Origin: Clonostachys chloroleuca
Lineage: Eukaryota; Ascomycota; Sordariomycetes; Hypocreales; Bionectriaceae
NCBI GenBank assembly: GCA_037952775.1
Contig: JBANAY010000004.1
Span: forward strand, 4,402,001 to 4,466,000
Direction: 5' to 3'
DNA: 64,000 nt
Translations under genes and position numbers: made by a program
Shown here: piece by piece, positions 33,070 to 45,116 of the stretch
How positions within the stretch are numbered: position 1 is the stretch's first letter
Layout: each line of letters opens with the position of its first letter
Notes under the pieces: model-generated
Database searches by the model: none
The model's input: the letters and a program-made list of their open reading frames with translations, nothing else
Told to the model about the DNA's origin: nothing

Positions 33070-35085
33070 CTAGAGTGTATCTCGTTCTGCAGCTTCATTG
33101 TTCAGCCTCAGGACCTCTGCCCGCGCACCCACCCAGGGCTTTCTCTTTCCTTCATCAAAGATCCTCCAGCAAGCGCTGGTCAACAGACCGTCCATAAGTA
33201 TCCTCCAAAACTTCCTCTCCGTCCACCAGAAGACCCATCCCTTCCATCCCCATCCAAGCCGATCCAGTACTCCTGTCCCAGCAGTCTTGTCTGCCCATCT
33301 CGTCCACTCCATTTGGGGCACTGATGCTGGAACGGGGCTTCCGCGCAGGGCTAACTTGGATACCCTTTTGTTCTGATTATCCACCCACTTTTGCCTCTTA
33401 GCCGGCGATGGGAGTTTCGATTTGCCCGCCCATACCTGGGCGATGCACATACTCGCAAGGTCAGCCAGGAGGAAGGCCCCAGTGGGATACCAGACGCAGC
33501 CCATGAACGCAAGTGTGTCTGGGGTCTTGAGCGAGAAGATGTTTTGATATAGCTGAGGCAATGGGCGACCCCGGGAGCCTGGCGCCTCGAGCCAACTCGG
33601 AATCTTCACCGTGCATGGATCGTACTCGGTCTCCAGGATACTTAAATCGTTTTGGTATCCAGTACAGCAGATGATTGTGTCCACTTGGATCTTTTCTCCA
33701 TCTTTTAGTTCAACCTCTGTGGGGCCTGTGAAAGCACCAAATCCCGAGACTGACTTTACGGCGCCGGAACGCAGGTTGTCGATCAAAGTATCTGACACCA
33801 CAGGAACGGTGACCTTAGGAGAAGGGATTGGCTCCAGGTTCCATGATGGATCTAGCTCCCCAAAACTCTTTTTCATGATATCTGCTGCTCCGTTGGTTAC
33901 CATCTTGTCCATCCAGGTTGGAAATAACCATTCCACGAAAGCTTGCGCGTTTAATTTCCTTAGGGAAAGTAGGCGGGAATTGGGTTTCCCATCAACAAAA
34001 CGAGGTAGCTACTCAGGGTCAGCTTATTCTTGACTTTTCAGTGAGTTATCGATTGCTGGACCTACAATCAAGGCCCCACGTTCATGGGAGAGATATATTT
34101 CAGAGGCAGTCCCCGAGAGTGATTCTGCGATATCTCCAACCGTGTTTCCCAAGCCTACAAGCAAAACTCGTTTCCCCCTAAAATCTTCCGCTCTAAAATC
34201 CAGAAAAGAAAAGAACCTCAGTGTTAATCAAGTTTGGGCTTGGTGAAAGCAGAGTAGAGAGATCCAGGTGCCATACCTTTTGAAAGCTTGCGCATGGACT
34301 ATTTCACCTTGGAATAGTTCCGACCCCCCCAACTCCGGCATCAGCGGCTTGGCATGAGGGCCGGTCGAAATGACGAGTTTGTCGAAGTATTTTGAAGGGC
34401 CTGTTTCGAAATCTATCCTCCACTTATTTGAGTCCTTTTCTCTTGCTGCCTGTTTGATCCTCGCATTAAGCCGAAAGCGAGCGCGAAGACCATAGTGGTC
34501 TACGTAGTCTTCCAGATAATCCTGCATGACCTTTGCGGAAGTGAATGAGGGGGTGCCTGGACCCTTCAGTTAATTACGAGTAAGACAACCAAAAGTGCAT
34601 GAAACAACCCACCCTCAGGAAACGGAAAATCCGTGAAGCATCCCTGGAAGGAAGACTTGTTAGATTGCTGCTAGTGACAAGAAAACAAGCTCGAGCCCTG
34701 CTCGTACTTACTCGATCGGTAGTGACGTTGATTTCTGTGTCTGTCGCCCAACACTAGTTAGCATAAGATGGCACCATCCGGCTCTGCTCCTTTGGTAACT
34801 AATCTGCCAGCCCCTACCTTCCAACGCACTCAAGGTGTCTTTGTCCTCGGTAAAGTGCCAAACACCGCCGATGTAATTTTGACGCTCAAAACCAGTAACA
34901 TCGAAACCCTCCTCGAGGAGATTTTTAGCCGCAACTATGCCCATGGCACCTGGGGTGATAAAGCAACTAGGTCAGTACACTGCCAACCGGGAGCGTGCAA
35001 GCAAGCCATATATGTACAATTTGATAGACATACCAAGGCCTACGACAGCTACGGTCTGTTGATGCGGCGCCGTCGTCGCCGCCAT
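33070..35085 (-). CDS. FMO-like FAD-dependent monooxygenase (dimethylaniline monooxygenase-like)
   Basis: Seven exons: 35085-35034, 34949-34818, 34740-34712, 34643-34613, 34556-34277, 34192-34066, 34008-33070. The joined length is 530 codons with every phase matching. The start ATG sits in a strong ACCATGG context. The FAD Rossmann motif is GLGAMG (residues 16-21). The FMO-type motif F-x-G-x-x-x-H is seen in FQGEIVHAQAF, with Phe replacing the final Tyr. The NADP-binding motif is GLGNTVGD, followed by IICCTGYQ, the ATG-like motif of FMO/BVMO families. It would add one oxygen atom to a soft nucleophile (N or S) or a ketone using NADPH and O2; the substrate is unknown. A C-terminal Trp/Arg-rich stretch may associate with membrane. 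It lies 472 bases upstream of the P450 on the same strand, which fits one small oxidative pathway. Intact, unlike its neighbour. Confidence 0.9.
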
Positions 35086-38000
35086 GGTCGCAATATGCTG
35101 CTGGTAATACTAAGAGGAATAAGCAACGATGATGCATTGCATGGTGATTGAGTATGAAAGGTTGACGAAAGACTGGAATGAGGAAGGGAGGCCAAGGTGA
35201 GCTTTTACGATGCCGCGCCGGTCAGACCTTCTATGTAGGTAAGTACAGAGGAAGCAACCTGCCTTGAAGGGCCGAATTAATCAAATCAATCCAATCCAAT
35301 ACGCATCACGATACCATTGGACTTGCAGCGCCATGAGCGTGCGGGTCACGGCCAGTGGAAGCAGCAGGGGGTTCGGGGGATTCCTGCTGGCCTATTGTGG
35401 CCTCGGCCGTCAATAGGCCTGAGCCCGCTAAGCTCCAGTGCTAATTAGGCACTCGAGTCTACATTAGGGGTTTGGGATTAGGTGTACCCCACCCCTGTAT
35501 GACCCGGTGGCCCAATAGAGGCCGTTGCTATACAGCACGATTACCTGCAGAGTGCCGCTAGTTGCAGGAACTTCCGCTGTCGCCAAGCCCTCGATCTTCT
35601 TGTCCGTCGTAACATGAAGGCTCTTGAAGGCTCATTCCGCGCTGTATGTTGCCTATTCCTGGCTTGCCATTGACACAACAACAAAACACCTACGCGTACT
35701 GCCTAGGGGTATTGACTCGGCGGAAGTATTGACATGGGTAGCTGTTCGGACGGTCGCCCTAGGTGCAACCCTATTTCACCTGCTCACTTCTCACCTGCGC
35801 CTGCATACCTTAGCCTAAGTTCCTCACTCAGTTGGATGTGCACGTTTGTCTTAGGCTACATAAGGCTATTGCTACCTCATGCACCTGTCTCTGCTTTGAT
35901 GTTGGTTGGCATTTCAGCTTACACGACAGGTCATTTTGCTGTCTTTCTACTTGGCGCCGTGTGAGATTAAGCGAACGCCACAGAGCATCAGGCGCTTATG
36001 GCATATTATCAGTTTCCGATATCCATATCAGCACTATCAACCCTGTCCTCGAGTCTGAATCCATCGTATTCGACTTGAAGACTCGAAAACCCATGTCCAG
36101 GGTTAGCTGCACCTGGCCATGCATGCGTGCCATTTGTTTTCCGCATGGCTCCAATGTGGGACCTCCGAAACCCTTGCAGGGCGTAACCTGGGATCGCGGC
36201 GAGAACTCAGAACGGAATCCTGAGCGGAGGAGGAATGTGCTGCTTATGGGGCAATTGGATATTGCCAGCTGCTAGCTCAGCATAGCACACAATGTGGCGT
36301 CCATCCTGCCTGCCCAAGCCATGAATCAGAACACGCAGCCATGTGTTAAAAGACTCTGTTTCAGAATGCGGTGGACAAGACTCTGCCCAGACATGCGGCG
36401 CCCAGCAAATAGTCAGCTGTTTTGCCAGTGATGATGGGCAGCGGTGACGAAAATGGAAACGTCCCAACAAGCCAGCCGTACAGATACTTGGCATCCTTTC
36501 GACCAAAATTCTAGAAACCCATAAATACTAATTAACGAGTTGCCTAATGTGGGTTGTTGTTGGGTTCATTAGAGGCATTCCCAGCTGGTGCGGGCGGCTT
36601 TATTTCCGCCAGTACAGATATCCCATCCATGGATCTCAGCTGGAGCCTCCCCAGTGCCTAGGTCAAAACCTGTCATAGTGCCTGCTGTAGGGCAGCCAAA
36701 AGTGCCAACTAACTCGTAAGCAAGGTCGAGGCCGGCGGCTTAGGTTAACATAGGGTTAAGGTATTCAGCACCAAGGAATGCAATGGCGCCTGGATTCACC
36801 AACCGCCATGTGCCATCATCAGTACATACGCGGCCTGGCTCCCTCCTTCAGCTGTTTCCCATCAATGGCTGGCCACGTTTCTCATTATGCCATTATTCAG
36901 CCACGAAAATCAATCCTCGAACTACCCTAGTAAGGCCATCACATGATACCGTTGAGAGGGCGTTTCACTGCCGTATCATCTGCAGGGTCTTGCAGCCGTT
37001 GGTTCTTAAAAAAGGCCGGACGATGTCGTGTGATCCAAACACTGTGCAGTAGCACGAAACTCAGGTTGTCCCCCTCCCCTTCGCTTGGATGTTCGGAACG
37101 GAAAGAGATGATTTCGTCGCCCAACGCATCCGGACAAACCGAACATTCAAGGTCTGTGCTTAGTACCGAAGGACTCCCTCCCGTTATCAGATGCCTGAAT
37201 AGTCACTTGGCGACGGGCGCAGCCGATGTCATTCCAACGGTTTGTTCAATGCCACTAAATCCCAGTGAAGAGTCTATCATTATCGGGGCTAGAAGATTTA
37301 CTGTTGGTGTGCTGACCCTCCCACAAGCCAACCAAATGGTGGCTTTCGCTTAAAGGTATTTACAGAAGGCAAAATTCTGTAGATTCTAGCAAGGCTTCTC
37401 AGGTTCAAATCCATTGGCCAAGGCGTCGGGACTATTAAACCTAAGTATTGACTTCCCCTTATTGATGACACATATTTGTCAAATCGAATCCGCAATATCT
37501 CGATTTATGATACACAAAGGTTCATTCATGCATAGTAGATCATCTGACGTGCTAATCATGGCTCAGAAGTCGCAATGTCCGATTCTCCCCTGCTAACCAC
37601 CACGAGCCCCGATGCGCCACGAGCTTTACGATTTGCGTCAAGACTGTGCGCAAATCTACATTTCACATGTGCTGTTTGGCCTTTTATAGTAAATGAGATT
37701 CACAGGTATGGTGGCAGCGAGGGCAATGAATGCAAGACTCATGCTTGCATAGTCAAGATTCCGTGACTCTAGTGGGATGTTATTTTTAACCTTCTTGGGG
37801 CCTAGAATCCGCGCCGGTTTTACGTCGATTCTTCACCTCACAGTCCAACATGATTGTAGAGCGATCTCAGGCATAAGCAAGTGAATGACCTAGGCTACAC
37901 CACCAAAGATCAACTGTCCCAGGACTTCCTGTTCCATGGAGGTGACAGCACACAAAGTCAATGATGCAGATTCGAGAGAGCCACAGGTAGAAATTTAAAG

Positions 38001-38424
38001 ACTTACAGCGCTCAGCTTGTGATAGTGCTCTCACAGTTGGGAGCCAAAGCTTCAAAATCTGTTTAACGTTGACTTAGAGTATGGCGATCCTGAAAATGTT
38101 GACCAAGCATACCAAACGGATACTACATCGTAGATGAACCTACTGTAGGATAGCCTACCAGAATTCTTCACTCTAAGGAGCCCAAAGCTCACACCCAAAA
38201 GCGAAGATAATGAGTCGATGGCTTTTCCAACATGCGCAGATCTCAAACCAAATTCCTCGTTAAAAGATACAACTACTTTTGGGGCAATCATTTGATATCA
38301 AATGAAGACTTTGATTAATTGATTTTTTACCACAGTAAAGGGGGTCTGAAAGCGCAAAAAGGCGACAAACATTAAGGTCTGGATAAAAGAAGGAGATTTG
38401 TAAAACAGGCAAAAAGAAGTTGTA
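35086..38424. other. Gene-poor spacer (3.3 kb)
   Basis: No supported gene. Frames are short and without domains. The part before 35,600 is the upstream region of the FMO. No transposon ORF, long terminal repeat or tandem array was recognised; degraded repeats could be present. Confidence 0.55.
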
Positions 38425-38496
38425 CTCCGGTACTGGGAATCGAACCCAGGGCTGCTCGGTGAGAGCGAGCGATGTTAGCCACTACACCATACCGGA
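38425..38496 (-). tRNA. tRNA-Glu (CTC)
   Basis: Read on the minus strand, the 72 bases fold into a full cloverleaf: acceptor TCCGGTA/TACCGGA, D-arm with GTAGTGGCTAACA, anticodon stem GCTCG/CGAGC around CTCTCAC (anticodon CTC), and T-arm CTGGG-TTCGATT-CCCAG. There is no intron; CCA is not encoded, as expected in eukaryotes. A and B box promoter sequences are internal. Confidence 0.97.
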
Positions 38497-40870
38497 TAAG
38501 TTACTGATGGTATACGGCGCTCCCGCAATAGGATATCAATCCTCAGGCAGCAAAATGGTCAAGCGCTGCGTGAAACGACAACTTACCATTCTTTAGAAAA
38601 TGGTGGTGTTGTTTGTCTGAGGATATACTCGGTGCTCGGTTCTAGGAGACGAAAATTTGTTCAACAAATACTGATCACTGTGTCCCCGGTGCAACCCCCA
38701 AACTGGTTCGAACCAAATTTTGTGTAGGCTGGGTTAGTTGTACAAGCGAGGAACTGGTGCAATTGAACAAGCGTGAAGCTGCCATTTCTGTAGCAAAAGT
38801 TAATCACGGATTGGACTTAAAATTTCACCGAAAAAGAAAAAAAAATCTCAGCAGAGTGTGCGGTTTTCTATGCTGGTACAGATACGGCCGTAGCTAAGAC
38901 GAAGACAAGTTTAAGTCAACGTTGGGAGACTGAAAGCCGCGGAATGACAGGTTGTAATAACTTACCAGAGACCCATACGATACAGAAATCAAAAGGAGGT
39001 GGTTAGAATATTATTCAATGGAACTTTAGTATTCATTTGTTCGCCCGAGCTTCGTTCAAAGCTCTGGCTCAGCTCTTACAATCAGACAAATGCTTTTTGA
39101 ATTCGGGAAGCGATTCATTCGGGCGCCGAGATGAGGCGATAGAGGTTTCTTTCTTATTTTTTTTTCCATTGTATTCGTCAATCGTTGCCCATTACGTATT
39201 GATGTGATCCAGGGGGGGTGAGTAAGAATGAGACTCAGAGTTAGGAGACAGCCTTCCTTACAGCCTGGTTAGGAGACAATTATCGTACATCATGGTCTAC
39301 AGTATTTCAACCCAGCCAAATCTAGTGCTTATAAGTTTAAGGCTATTCCTTCGATTGCAAAATGTGACCAACTCAAATGTTACTGCTGTACCAATGGCTT
39401 CAGTCGCGACAGGATAGAGACCTTATACAACCACCAGTCCCAGGACAAGAAGTAATGCTTCTGTCAGATGTAAGAATGTAGAAATTCAAATACTCTCGAT
39501 CGTTAACGGAGAATCGCATCACATTATCACCGACGTGACTGAGATTAGTAGTCAATCTTCTCAAACCTCTGGAGTAAGCTAATATCTTGATTTTTATAAA
39601 TTGGTAATCCTAGATGCCAGTGAAATTTCAACATCTCAGCAATTCAAATAAATAAGGAGTTGGATGGGAACCTAACACTCAGTACACCCGGTAAATTGAG
39701 TAGTGTTCCAAACTTTTCCGAGCAAGGTATCGAATTGCTCAAAAGGTGGGAACAGTATCCTCCAATTGCGTCATACTAGCAGTTGCTTGTCCCCAAAAAC
39801 AAGCTGTACTTATTCCAGACCGCGAATATTGAGCACTACCGTCATTGAGTGGCTTGTTGTCGTTGCTTCGTTGGGTCTTTATGTCATCATCATAGCCAAG
39901 GGGTAAATTCCAGTCTACCTACGAATTTTCCCAGTTATACGTATGTTGACAGAGATTGAGAGGAGGGCGGAACTGATAGACCTTCAAGTTTCCAAAACCG
40001 AAAGACTCTTTTACTCTATATCTATGACTGCTTCATTGGAATTTGAGTGCTACATTCCACTCGCCAGTGTGACATTACGCCAGCTCCAAAGCGTGGGAAG
40101 GGAGAGGCAGCCAGTTCTCCCTTGCATGCCGCTATAACCAAGATTAGGTAAGTTTTAAGGGAACGGAACTATAAATGGCTATCATCGAAACATGCTAACA
40201 GAAATATTCGGCATTATACTGGTGGAAATAATTTTGAAACCCCCGTGAGGTTGTTAGATGGAGAGGAGCGGAAACCGGCCCTAATCAAGATTGTGTGCCA
40301 AAGCCTTGCCAAAAGGCCGAGTGTCACATATTCGGCCATGGCCAGTGTGCCCTCTCGATTTCAGTTTCTAATTATTGATTGGTTGCCTTTCCTTGTTTTT
40401 CAGGTGGCGCATCCTGTGATTTTGGATTCGACAACGCACTGGAATGCTTTCTCATGTGGCGCATCTCAGTTCTGCGTCACTTGATTCGCATGGCTTTAAC
40501 TGGAGTCGTCTGGTTTCGCACGTGGGAAAAAGCCCCTTTTTGACCAGAAACAGCACCAAAAGCTTGGAAACGGCTTGACGAGGAATGGGTTTGACATCAT
40601 ATTGTCTTGTTGCCCCCTACATGTTCAACGTGGCTGTGGGTGCCGCCGTTAGCTGAGCAGTTTTAGGAAATAATCAGGTACAATCGCAGGTCTGATGTCT
40701 CGTAAACCAAAATAGTGAGGTAGATGACATTTGATTAGTGATGCATAATTGGCCCTGGTTGGAAATATAAGACTAGCAGTTGTCACCATTGTATGCAACA
40801 GAGTCTCCGGGCAACTCACAACCACCCTGATTACAACTAACTCAGTAGTCCATTAGATCTCGCTCACACT
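38497..40870. other. AT-rich gene-poor spacer (2.4 kb)
   Basis: No supported gene between the tRNA and the CAP protein. The sequence is clearly AT-rich with several short A runs. The last ~200 bases should contain the CAP gene promoter. Confidence 0.55.
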
Positions 40871-41713
40871 ATGTTATTCTCTAACATCTTAGCACAGAGC
40901 CTTCTTCTCTCAGGAGCTGGGTACTTTGTTTGGGCAAACCCAATCACTCGTGAAAATGGTGGACAGGTCGGCACTTCAATAGGCCACGATGCGAACACTT
41001 CCGAATTCCCAGACACTGTCCCTGAGGCTGGGATTCAGGCTGCGACAAAGAACGCCGCTACCAAGCCATCTGCAGCCAGCCTAACCAGTGATGAGACAGA
41101 GGCGCTGCGCTTGCACAACGCAGCCCGAGCAGGAAAGGGGCTACCACCGTTGAAATGGGATCCCAAACTGGCCGCGAACGCCTCTGCTTGGGCCCAGTCG
41201 CTCAAGAACTCAAATTCTTTCCAACACTCTTCAGCTGCCTTGCGACCTAACCAAGGCGAAAATCTAGCACAGAACTCGTAAGAGATCTATTCTCCTCGTT
41301 TAAAAGGCAAGGAACGTCCATGCTGACAGCTACACAGGAGCCCAAAAACTCCGATCAACAACCCTCTTACTCTTGGTACTCAGCAATGGTAAGCCTCCGC
41401 AAACCCCAAGACCAAATTACAAGAAAACAAAAAGCTGAGACAGAATTAGGTTGAGCGAGGAGAAGTATTACTCTGGCCAGGCTATTTCTGGGACCGACTT
41501 CTCAAAATACGGCCATTACAGTAAGAACTTCCGATATTTCTAAGCCCCTCCTCCGTGGATCTGAGAGCTGATGCTGGGATTCTTCTAGCTCAAATCATGT
41601 GGAAGACTACTACCAGTGTTGGAATCGCGAGCGCAACCAACGGGAAGGGCACATACTGGACTGTTGCTAGATACTCACCTCCTGGGAACATTGTGGGCCA
41701 AAAGCCATACTAA
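40871..41713 (+). CDS. Secreted CAP/SCP-TAPS (PR-1-like) protein without cysteines
   Basis: Four exons (40871-41277, 41338-41388, 41450-41520, 41589-41713) give 217 residues, all phases matching. The N-terminus is a signal peptide (LAQSLLLSGAGYFVWA), followed by a Ser/Ala/Thr-rich linker to about residue 70. The CAP domain follows with ETEALRLHNAARAGKGLPPL, the GENLA motif, GHYTQIMW (CAP signature 1) and YSPPGNIVGQ (signature 2). The His and Glu residues of the CAP cavity are all present. Conserved disulfide cysteines are absent: the mature protein has none, and the CN of the usual CNY before the PPGN element is AR. Fungal CAP proteins (Pry-type) bind sterols and fatty acids and some act in host contact; the role here is inferred only. 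The second exon of 51 nt depends on the acceptor at 41337. Confidence 0.88.
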
Positions 41714-42021
41714 AGCCCTACTCTTGTATCCATCATGTTACTCTTATGTTTGCGATTGCTTTACGCTACGGCATAAGTAACACGAGGAGGACGGTCACGC
41801 TCAAGAGGGTGGTGCGTTACGAAAACTGAAGTGGATAAAATCCGGACTAGTCTCCAAGAAACAATCCTCTAGATTCGAACTGCAATCTCCTTAAGCCACT
41901 GTTGAAAGTATTTGCATGTATGCGATTTTCTTCGCTAGATCCTCCTCCCTCGTAAATGCAATCCCTCAGATAAATTTATGTGAATTGAGATTAATACCGT
42001 GAGCCTTCATCAATCACTTGC
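41714..42021. other. Convergent spacer between CAP and AMID-like genes
   Basis: About 300 bases of overlapping 3' regions; no extra feature seen. Confidence 0.6.
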
Positions 42022-43478
42022 TTAGACGGACTCGACGTCGGGTTTGGTTTCTGATTTATTCAGGTAATCATCCTCATATGGCTTCTTTCCCATCCGAGAC
42101 CAGCAAACAGCCGCCATGAGCTCTTCGCCCTTCTCGACGCTTTCGAAGAGAAGCTCGGCCTTTCCGTCGCCGAAATGCGTCACGGAGCGATCCTACGGTT
42201 ACAAAAAATTAGCCTTGGTGTTAGTAGGGCGAGGGTCGAGAACCTAGAGGCTGCACTTACGAGACCAAGCGTGAGTTTAATCAGGCCATCCGCCCAGAAG
42301 TTCTCATACTTTTCAGTCGGCTTCTTCCCCTGAACAAGCTTCAGGATGTTGGCGGCCACGACCCAGGCCTGCCGAGAAGCGGAGCGGGCATTGGGATTTG
42401 GTGTCTTCGTGTCGGCGACTTCGCCGCAGACGTAGATATTGGGGTAAGCGTCATCAGCAATCTGAAGCGTGGGCTTGATCTTGATGTGTCCCGTTTCGGA
42501 AATGCAAGACGGGGAAAGCTGGGCGATTAGTTCAGAGTGAGGCTTTTGGCCGGTACAATTGATCTGATAACTACTTGTCAGCAATGTTCCATCTTTCGGT
42601 TTCCACCACACGGGTGATTGTATCGAAACAAAGAGACGCACCAGAAAATCGCACTCAAGGACTTTGCCCGACTGAAGTGTCACTGTGCCTGCTTCAGCAT
42701 CGTGACTAACCAGACGGTCCTCGAGAATAACGTCGCCACCAAGCTTCTGCATTCCCTCCAGAGCTGCCTTCTGGAGCCCGGGACCGAACCGGTGCATTAA
42801 GGCGCTCCTGGAGTGAACAAGCGTCACAGATTTATTGGGATATACGGACTTGGCGTCTGTCGCAACCTCGACACCTGCAGCGCCACCGCCCACCACCACC
42901 AACTTATTGGCCTTCTCGATGTTTTGTTGCATCTCTTGCACCCTCTTGACACCTTCAGCCTTCTCGGTCTCATGGACACGGGAAGGAAGACCGTCCTTGA
43001 CGCCAGATCCAGTGGCGACGATCAGATATTCATAAGGGATCTGCTCGTCGCTGTTCTTCAGCTGAACGCTGTCTTTGGTGATAGCAACAACCTTGTCCTG
43101 GATCCACCTCACGGCGCCCTCAGGCACACCCTCAATGTTGCCTCCGTAGGGGATGAAGGCCTTGTGCGCATGGCCCTTAGCTACGCAGAACCGGGGCAGA
43201 ACCCAGGTGAAGACGAAATGGCTGCTCGGCTCAATCACAATGACTCGGAAGGGGCTGTTCGGGGGGAGGCTGTTGGCGATCAGGCGAACAGCATAGTGGC
43301 CAGAAAACGAAGCGCCGATAATGACAATATTGCGCGTTCGCTCCTCAGGGACGGCGGGCCCGAACCAGGCGGCCTTCTTCCGGATGATGGCAGTGTTGAG
43401 CAAGAACTTGACCTCATTCCAGATGAGGAGGATGGTGTATGCCGCCACTCGGGCGTAGAGGCCTGGTTTCTCCAACAT
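42022..43478 (-). CDS. AIF2/AMID-like FAD-dependent NAD(P)H oxidoreductase
   Basis: Three exons (43478-42642, 42563-42261, 42192-42022) give 436 residues, phases matching at codon borders. The ATG at 43478 begins a hydrophobic N-terminal segment (YARVAAYTILLIWNEVKFLL), a likely membrane anchor or mitochondrial signal-anchor. The FAD-binding motif is IVIIGASFSG and the NAD(P)H-binding motif VVVGGGAAGVEVA. ATGSG and, across the first splice, DFLINCTGQ mark the other FAD-contact elements, with NIYVCGEVAD near the C-terminus. No CxxC redox pair is seen, which separates it from disulfide reductases and fits the AMID/NDH-2-like group. It probably transfers electrons from NAD(P)H to a quinone at a mitochondrial or lipid-droplet membrane; a role in cell death is known for relatives but not shown here. 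Intact. Confidence 0.9.
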
Positions 43479-44209
43479 GGTACCTAGGGCTACGGAGAGC
43501 TGATGGGTATCCAACAATCAAGCACAGAGGGGAGAGGAGGGATTAATATTGAGTGAAGAGCGGCTGTAGATAAAAATTGCTCACACGTGAGAATGGAGTT
43601 TTTGCATGCATTGGCGCAGACTGCAGAGCACCTGCAATAGCCCTGAGGCATCGCTTCAACCACCACATCTCCTCCGAGGACGACAGCCGAGCCCTGTCCG
43701 ATCCGTTTCCATTACCTTAAGAATACCCCGGGCCGAGCTATCCGAGCCACAGCAAATGAAATAGCCAAATCGAAGACAGCCTGGAAACAGGATCAGACTT
43801 GGGCCCAGCGGGGGCAGCCCTCCTCCTGAGCGGCTGAGCTGGACCCCTGGTTGTTGCTGGTGCTAGATGCCCGATCAGGAACACGAACAGCGCTGATAGG
43901 CATAGGCGCAGTGGAGATTGGTGGGTCGCAGCGGACTTTGGCTTCTTGGTAGTTTATCTGATGATCTGATAACGCATCCATGGCACCTTCCTCGGTCTGA
44001 GTCCAAACGTGCCAAGAGCTCTCCAGGCCAGTCATCTTGCGCCCTCAACGCCACCGAGTAGTGCCAGGTCCACAACGCACATTGGAAGGCACGAAGAGAG
44101 AGTGAAAAAAAACTCTCATTCATTCAGTTGCATTATTTGGTAATTACTTTAGCTCCCTTTTGGATCGCCTCTCTCTTCTCGCCCAGGAACACATCTCCCC
44201 TTCCCCCCT
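43479..44209. other. Spacer between AMID-like and GNAT genes
   Basis: Upstream region of the AMID-like gene and 3' region of the GNAT gene, both on the minus strand. Small frames here have no domain. No gene seen. Confidence 0.55.
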
Positions 44210-45116
44210 TCATTTCCTGGTCAGCTCGGGGTATCCCTTCTCGCGCCACTCAGCAAAGGTCAGCCCACAGGACGAGGGCATCTTCACCATCAGAGGGACC
44301 ACAATATCCGACTCTGTGCCCAGGGTCTCCTTCTTGTGGACAATCTTCTCCTCCAGCGTCTCGAAGCCCATCTTGCGGTACAGAGCCGCAGTTGTGGGGG
44401 AGGCCTCACCATAGACAGGGAGCATGGCGTTCTCACCCAGCTCGATGCCCCAGTTCACAAGCAGCGCACCCGCCTTTCGGCCTTGATATGCCGGATCCAC
44501 AGCAATCACATGCACATCTAGACCATCAGAAAATAGTTAGCCACCAGTCTGGTTCTCGGCTATGCATGTATACATTGCATGGTGGCAGGGGGGAAGGGGG
44601 GAAGGGTGTAATAAAAACGGTAGTAGTTAGTGGGGACCCGGAGATGGGGGCTGCCGAGAGGGGAGGGCTCTTTGCAACGGGATGAAGTGGGATGGAGGGG
44701 GGTCCAACTTGGTTATACGCACAGATGTAACGGCGTCCGCCAAACAGCTTCTCACGGACTTCCCAGAGAGGGTTGAGAATGGTCTCGGCGCGCTCGCGCT
44801 GCTCGCCCTGAAGCCACTCGACACCAGGATTCTTGCGTTCCTCCTCGGAGCGCTCCTTCATGTAGACATCGCCAAGGGCCATGCCAACAATGTCACCGGT
44901 GGCAATGTCAACGGCCTTGTATGTGTACTGATTGCTGCTGTGATGCCAATATTGCGCAGTGGCAACGGTGTGTGCCTTGCGGAATTCCTCGTTCACGCCA
45001 GATGGGAAGAGGATATCGAGCATCAGGGAGCCCATTCGGTCGGTCTGGAAGGCCTTGAAGTAGACATCGTAGATGGCCTCGATGTCTGGAATAAGCGCGG
45101 GGAGGATAGCTGCCAT
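44210..45116 (-). CDS. GNAT-family N-acetyltransferase
   Basis: Two exons (45116-44723 and 44517-44210) give 233 residues. The intron is about 205 nt, long for this window, and contains a G-rich run (aggggggaaggggggaaggg). The N-terminal half begins LPALIPDIEAIYDVYFKAF, the usual fungal GNAT start. The acetyl-CoA motif A is VDPAYQGRKAGALLVNWG, with the Q/R-x-x-G-x-A loop, followed by the motif-B-like LYRKMGFE. Substrate cannot be told: it could acetylate an amine, amino acid or small molecule. No targeting signal, so probably cytosolic. Intact. Confidence 0.9.

Noticed and set aside
42813..43487. 224-residue plus-strand frame opposite the AMID-like gene
   Set aside because: Antisense of an exon with clear FAD/NAD motifs; no family match visible.
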